DNA of 64,000 nucleotides from Liolophura sinensis. Its lineage: Eukaryota > Mollusca > Polyplacophora > Chitonida > Chitonidae. Position numbers and translations under genes: made by a program. Shown piece after piece: positions 58,216-64,000 of this stretch. The stretch spans positions 17,125,127 through 17,189,126 of the forward strand of contig NC_088297.1 in the NCBI RefSeq assembly GCF_032854445.1. Reading direction: 5' to 3'. Positions within the stretch are counted from its first letter, which is position 1; every line of letters begins with the position of its first letter. Under the pieces are notes generated by a model. It was given only the letters and a program-made list of their open reading frames with translations. It did not search any database and had not been told where the DNA came from.

Positions 58216-61200
58216 AGTATCATTCGTACAATTGTCAGTTGCCAACAGTTGCTGTTGCAGGCGTTTGCCGTCAGAGGGGTGTTTTCAGCATCCCCGCATC
58301 TCAATACAGCTTTGTGTCGTTTCATTGCTTACACTACTGAATACCAGGCACAAAGATCCCTACTGCCTCACCAGCATGGAATAACGGAGCTGTTTTAAAG
58401 AAAGTCATTACCATATGGTCACAAGAAGCACTGTAACTTTCTGACAAAAGCTGGGCGAATGTAGGGCGAAGGTTACGAGTAACAAGACCCCTGGACAATA
58501 AAACAATGTGAATGATAGTCTCTCTACAGAACACACTTTAAAAATACGGTAGTGTCAGGTACCCCTTACATGGTTAGCCGTGTTATTGAATTCCGGAACC
58601 TCTTTCGGGTTTTTTTTTTCAGATAGGTAGCCGTCTGACGAGGGTGTTTAAAAGGGAAAATTTATTTCTCTTTGTTTTGCAAAGAGTTGATGAAGCATCT
58701 GTATGACTGACAGTTGTGTTTTAGAAAATAAATAAGTAGCTAAATTTCTTTCTTTCTTTCTTGAGGTGAGTGTATTGAAATGCTTCCTGCTCTTGTCATA
58801 TATGGACAGATTTGCAATACACCAGATGATAAAACGCCCATGGAGTCTGATTTTCCTGTGTATAATGGCGACTTGGGTCCAAGCTGTATGGACCAATGTT
58901 CAGTATTGATGGCTGAGTAAATCGGTGTCGATTTGCTCGCCAAATTTCATCGCAAAGAACAGGAATGAAGACAGACTACATAATTTAAACCTGAATTACT
59001 ATAGATGAGCAGGGGTCTCCATTCAGTTGGGTGGTGGGTGAAAGAGATTTGCCTCACAGTTGCTTTGAATTACGGTGATTTATATTATTGCGATCCTACT
59101 TTGAATATACAACTGCTTGCTAATTGCAGAGACATTCCATTTGATAGTTGACCTTTGACATCACAATCGAAGAGTATTTCGATCTGTGATATTGTCTCAC
59201 TGACACTGCATTCTGTGTGCATCTTGAGTTCAATCGATATACAACTGGCACATTAATTTTAAAGCTTCACACGACTCTTTAGAATCTGCTTCTTCTGGCA
59301 GGTGGACATGACATCCCATGACATTCGATATTTAAAGATAGCCCCACCCACCCATCCTGAATTAAGCCCTCAGCCATGCCACTTTCTGAGCAGGTTGTTA
59401 ATAATGCACTGTTAGTAAAAGGAGCTCCCATTCAGTAGCTGCATTATATACAGTATCCACTGGAAATTTGACATAGAACACTGTACTGTTGCTGTGTCTC
59501 AGTGGAAAAATTTGCTCAAAATCATCTGTACAAAATCTGTTTCCATTTTATGACCTTCCGCAGTTTGCATAGAATGCTACGTTACCAAAAGGTAGGGAAA
59601 TCCCGATTGTACAGAAGAAAAGGGTCAATCTATTCTGTCAAAGGACAGTGATCCTGATGCTCATTTTTTTCTCTTTCTCTCTCTTCCCAAAAAATTATGT
59701 CAGATGTTCCATATCTTTCCTCCTCTCCCTCCATCCCACCTTATCCCACCTGTTTTCATCTCTACAGAACTGGATTTTAAGTGTTGGCTTACACATGCAG
59801 AGCCTCGCGGCAAACTTTATAAACATCGGAAGCCCATCTTTACAGCTGTTGAGAAATACGACGAGAAGGATTTCTGTTGACCATTCAGTTTACGTCACAA
59901 ACTGAGCTCACAAGGCGGTGCACTGGCGGTCAGCGAGAGTAGCAGTGGTCTCGCATTAACTCTCAGACCCGCGCAGTAATCTGTGGCCCAGCTTGCAGGA
60001 GGCAGGGGAGGTGTCAATTTCGTTCCTATCGACAGGCGGCTACAGTCTCCACGGCTCGTTAAGTTCACTTCAATTTGTCTTTCTGTCACCGTAAGTGGCG
60101 GTTCGAGCGGGAAGAGATGTTGCCAATAATTTGTGCACCACCCCTCCCCACCCTTCATCTCTTTCGCGCTTTACCGTCTGTCGTGATATCCTCGCCAATG
60201 CTCGTCGATGTTGGTTATGTGCCAGGAGAAAGCGTTTAATTAATGGAATGCATTTCTTCTTCCTCATACCCCCTGCTCAACTTCTCCTTACCCACTGTCT
60301 TCCAACCGCCTTACTTTTGTCTGAAAACATTCACAAAGCTACTCCTATCACCGTCTTAGGTTGTGTTGCAAAAAAGCTCTATAATGTTATGTGATTTTGG
60401 AATTGCTTTCCTTTATTGTCATTGATCCTTGTCCAAGTATACACAAAAAAATAATAAACCCAAGATTAATGGAGCAGTCGATTATGGAACTTGTTTCCTT
60501 TATTGCATCTATCCTCTTCTCAAACAGCACACAACGCTTCAGTTTGCATTTTGATTACTATCGTGAACAAAATATCTCGACACGCACGAATACGTTTGTA
60601 GGTCTGTATGTCTGTGTCATTAGGTAATTAATAAAGGAAACCCTCTAACGCGTTGGGAAGTAGTCTAGAGATGTGCTGTGGTGCGTTATATTTGTATATA
60701 GCTCCGAAGATGTGTTTAGGCCTTGCATGATGTTCCATCACTTCTTAAGGAATCACTGCCATAGTATCTTCCTGTTACATCTGTTTTGTGCTTTGAATCA
60801 AACCACTTTTTTTAATCAAACAAATTCGTAGTACCAGAACGCTCAGTCATTAACCGTTTATAGAATTCTGCTTTGTTTGAACCAATTCTTTCACACACCA
60901 CTGTCATATGTAACCTATACAAATATCTTGATAAAATCGAATATGTTAGACCTAGCGATTTTATTAGTAACCAGATGCTCGATTTTCTTCTCGATGTTTT
61001 AATTACGACGAGCGACTTTACATGTAAGGCGTTGTTATTTTTGTTGTAGTCATTCTTGTTGTTGTTGTCTTTTTTTTTTTTGGCAGTCAGGTGCATTTAT
61101 GGAAATGCGCGTGCGTCACAGAGTCTTTTTTTAATGAACAGATTGCATAAATCTTTGTATATCTCTGTTTTCGGAATCCATGCTGTCCCTCTATCCCAGT

Positions 61201-62080
61201 CTGTTGCAACCGACAGAGAACGGAGTAAATAGAAAAATATCTTTACTTATTCTTGTTGAAATAAGCTTTTGTCTCAGTTCAATACTTACTAATCGCCTAT
61301 ACCTCTCCACAAAAACTGGAGTCTGATGATAGCTTGTCGCTGGCCAACGGGGAAAACATTCAAGCGGGGAATGTAAGGATTCCAAGTTTTTCCTTGATCA
61401 TACGCTTTCCTTAGTTTTTGCTCTTGAAAGGTTTCAATTTGTGGCTCCGTGCTCTTCTGGTTTGTCAGAGGGAAGGCAATGTATTCGAAGCCAAGGGCAG
61501 CCAATCGTGTTGTCGAAGCTTCATGAATATGTCAGAGCAAAAAGAAAAAGAAAAACTTCTCCAATCTTAGCTTTTGTTTTTGTTCTTGGTGGATTTAATT
61601 ACAAACGATTTGGGTGTATTTTTGGCGAATTAACGTAAAATCGCTTTCACTTCTTTCTTGGCGGTCATGGTGTGCACGGTGATATTGGTAAATCAAATGA
61701 TGTTGGGCAGAGCGAAAAGCTAATAGAACAGATGGTGACAGCATGAAATGTATCGTGAATGAAAGTAAACAAGATTACAGTATGACGCAGTATGTTACCT
61801 GAAAATAATTGTCCACAGTTAACTTTTAACGAGCACCAATCATAAATCCCATCGTCCGCCGCGTTAGCTGGCATCCTGGGAAAATGTCCATCGGTGGATC
61901 CGTGCGGAAGTTTTTAAATTTTCCTGATTTTGTACTTCCTGTATGGGTGCTGAGGAAAACTGGAATGCGGAAGTACTTACTTATTTATTCATTTATTTAA
62001 TTGTTGTTCAACGGCATGCCCAACGGCATGAATTTTGATGGGTAGGAGTAACCGCAATGTCTATTATAACCATCTCTCTG
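58216..62080. other. Unique non-coding sequence, nothing recognised
   Basis: Numerous short frames on both strands (58648-58896, 59648-59905, 59895-60158, 60095-60394, 60812-61096, 61289-61504) show no known domain. A short CAACGGCATG duplication lies at 62008-62030. No SINE or tRNA was identified. Confidence 0.3.
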
Positions 62081-62418
62081 TATGAATGTATGTATTCTTG
62101 GGTTTTTACGTTGTACATAGCAATGTTTCAGTCATATGACGACGAGGAGTCGTATCGGTGCGAGAACATACTGTGTCTTCTGGTGGCAGAGCGAGTCCAT
62201 GCTGCCAAAGTGTTGGCTCCACTAAAGTATCGTGCCAAAGACACCAAACATGACGCCCCACTAAATCACATTTCACTGACACCTCGCCAGCCAGTCATGT
62301 TTCCCTGCTCTAACCTCTCAGTGCTGAGCCACAAGCGACTACCATTTCAATGTCTTTGGTATGACTTGACCGGGGTATGATTCCAAGTCTCCCGACGTCC
62401 TATTAGGATATGGAAGAA
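62081..62418 (-). mobile_element. SINE-gamma, near-complete copy with a damaged tRNA-like head
   Basis: Read on the minus strand from 62418: CCATATCCTAATAGGACG (head with an internal deletion), GTCGGGAGACTTGGAATCAT (B-box region), GGTCAAGTCATACC, then a ~150-bp segment absent from the 25.7-kb copy. It continues with CAACACTTTGGCAGCATGGA, CCTCGTCGTCATATGACTGA, ATGTACAACGTAAAAACCC and a (CATA)-like tail. The plus-strand frame 62057-62380 is the antisense of this SINE. Confidence 0.85.
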
Positions 62419-64000
62419 GTGTATTGGTGGGCTCGGTGTCATTATAGTATGAGGCATCACGTCTGGTCTCTTCAGTGTGAGTTTCAGTGTATAAGGCAGC
62501 ACTGTTAGTATGTCTGCGCCATACGACCGATGATCTATAAGTCAGAGAAATTGCGGCGTTGGATGACCAACGGCCAAGTTTAACCCGCAACAAATGGCCT
62601 GTTTTGTGAAGCTAGACATTCCACTTCCCTCGAGTGTCAAGGATATAGTTTTCGCAAATAATACTCCCTACCGCGTTGCCATGACAATGAACCGTTGAAG
62701 TCACAGCTTTTGCACTCAGGGCTGTAGTCGGAATCAGCATAGTACGTTCACCTCTTATGTCCCGCCTCGTTTCAGACGGCAGACGTCTCGGTATCGATGC
62801 GGAACCTCTTCTAATCGTCTAGTGAGAAAGGAAAATATCACAACCGTCTCTTGTGAACCTCCACGGAGACTAATTGTCGTAGATCCTATATCACTCCACA
62901 GGCCAAAGTCACCAAAAATAACAAACACAAAGAAAAGCTGACTGACCAGAAATGGAGTCAGTGAGAAGCCAGCAGCTTTCGAGATAGTTTCTTTGATCGT
63001 ATTTTATCGTGTGATATGTACACGTGTACGTGATTTCTCTTTTCCTAAGAAAAACAAGGCCTGTTTTATCATCTTAATGACAGTCACTTGATCTATCTTT
63101 TTGGGCTGTGCACTATCCAACTAACAAGGCCTAAATGGCCGACAGCCACGGGAATGGACAGGGACGGATTTTGGATAGTAAACCGGAGACATGCTGTCAG
63201 TCAAACGATGATATTTTTGCCCGGCAATTTGGCCTCCATGGACTGAACGCCTGTCGTCAGCTTCCAAGACTCGTCAAGAAGCAAAATCGATTTCGTGAAA
63301 GCAATTTTTTCTCGTCTATCGTTTTTCGTTGTAAGGCCTTGATTACAATGAAACGTCCCAGACGTCAACAGAGTCCAAAAATTTGATTATTTTTATTATC
63401 AAGTTTCAGCCCATGACAGTAAGATGTTGTCTTACATTGGCTGGTATCGCACTACATTAATCAAATGCTTGCTATCTGGAGAGTGCCCGGCTTGGTCACC
63501 AAGCAACACGGGCAGTAATCCTGACGTGGGTCGCGCGTAATTCCCTAATATTGGTAAATACTGAGGCCAATTTCACAAAGCCTTTTCTGATTTAAGTCAG
63601 AGTTTAAAACCTCCTCACGACGCCTTATACACATTTGTCCTCCGATCACATTTATCAGGTCATCAAAATTTTAATCTGTATAGCCGCAAAATAAGCTCTA
63701 AAATCACATTTCAAAATTTTGACCCAAGCTAGAAATGACCATTGGAATCGACCTCTGGTACCTCCAATGCTTTGCCCTCAGCGTTGGGGAATGCACCGGG
63801 CACCTGTCAGTCCGAAGACTAGTGTTAGTTGGTGGAGCGTTGTCCCTGGGGCCATATTTATCAACGTCAAAAATTTAAAAACAGCCGCAGTGGGAAGGAG
63901 GCGTATTTTTAAAATCCCTTTAAATGGAGCAAGTGTGAAGCAGGGCCTCGATGTCAAAACATTATTGTTTCGGAGCGTCTACAATGTATGTTCTGTCTTT
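62419..64000. other. Unique sequence at the window end, no gene recognised
   Basis: A plus-strand frame at 63135-63386 (83 codons) starts with a favourable context (AAATGGCC) but its protein, Arg/Gln-rich near the C terminus, is not recognised. No repeat family was identified. Confidence 0.3.

Overview
The window is eukaryotic, and most probably from a mollusc (bivalve or gastropod). It is about 40% GC by eye, has no compact gene clusters, and is full of microsatellites, minisatellites and tRNA-derived SINEs. The commonest repeat ends in the motif ATATTCTTGAGTACGGCGTA followed by an (AAAT)n tail; another ends in ACGACGTTAAACCCC plus (ACTC)n. I know both as characteristic of molluscan genomes. 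The taxonomic call is inference from these repeats plus one ion-channel exon.

Only one protein-coding segment is recognised with confidence: the first coding exon (4981-5263, + strand) of a two-pore-domain potassium channel of the TASK (KCNK3/KCNK9) type. It ends at a splice donor inside the first pore signature, the conserved K2P intron position. I found no later exon, neither the rest of the first pore nor the second GFGD pore. The remaining 58.7 kb is therefore either a very long first intron or intron plus intergenic DNA.

Layout. 1-4.6 kb: upstream flank with a degenerate ~230-bp satellite, a 29-bp array and a 28-bp array. 4.6-5.3 kb: microsatellite, 5' flank and channel exon. 5.3-6.8 kb: intronic (ATT)n, then a 35-bp minisatellite with higher-order structure. 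7-64 kb: mostly non-coding DNA carrying at least 19 SINE copies or fragments and two inverted-repeat (MITE-like) elements (45.6 and 49.1 kb). It also holds tandem arrays with periods of 51, 44, 43, 64, 25 and ~148 bp, and a moderately repetitive unit present in an 'empty' and a SINE-'filled' copy (45.3 and 43.0 kb).

SINE names used here are local labels. SINE-alpha: tRNA-like head GGGGCCTCCGTGGCTCAG and (AAAT)n tail. SINE-beta: head GGCCCGGATAGCACAGTTGG and (ACTC)n tail. SINE-gamma: head around CCTAATGGTTAGCGCG and (CATA)n tail. SINE-delta: one copy with a canonical B box. Beta and gamma share the 3' sequence around CGTCGTCATATGACTGAAAA and ACGACGTTAA. Strand is that of the SINE transcript, so many alpha copies that begin with (TTTA)n on the + strand are minus-strand insertions.

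Most open frames in the window are created by these repeats (tandem arrays, TA runs, SINE bodies) and are not called as genes. No bacterial, phage, CRISPR or operon-like feature is present.
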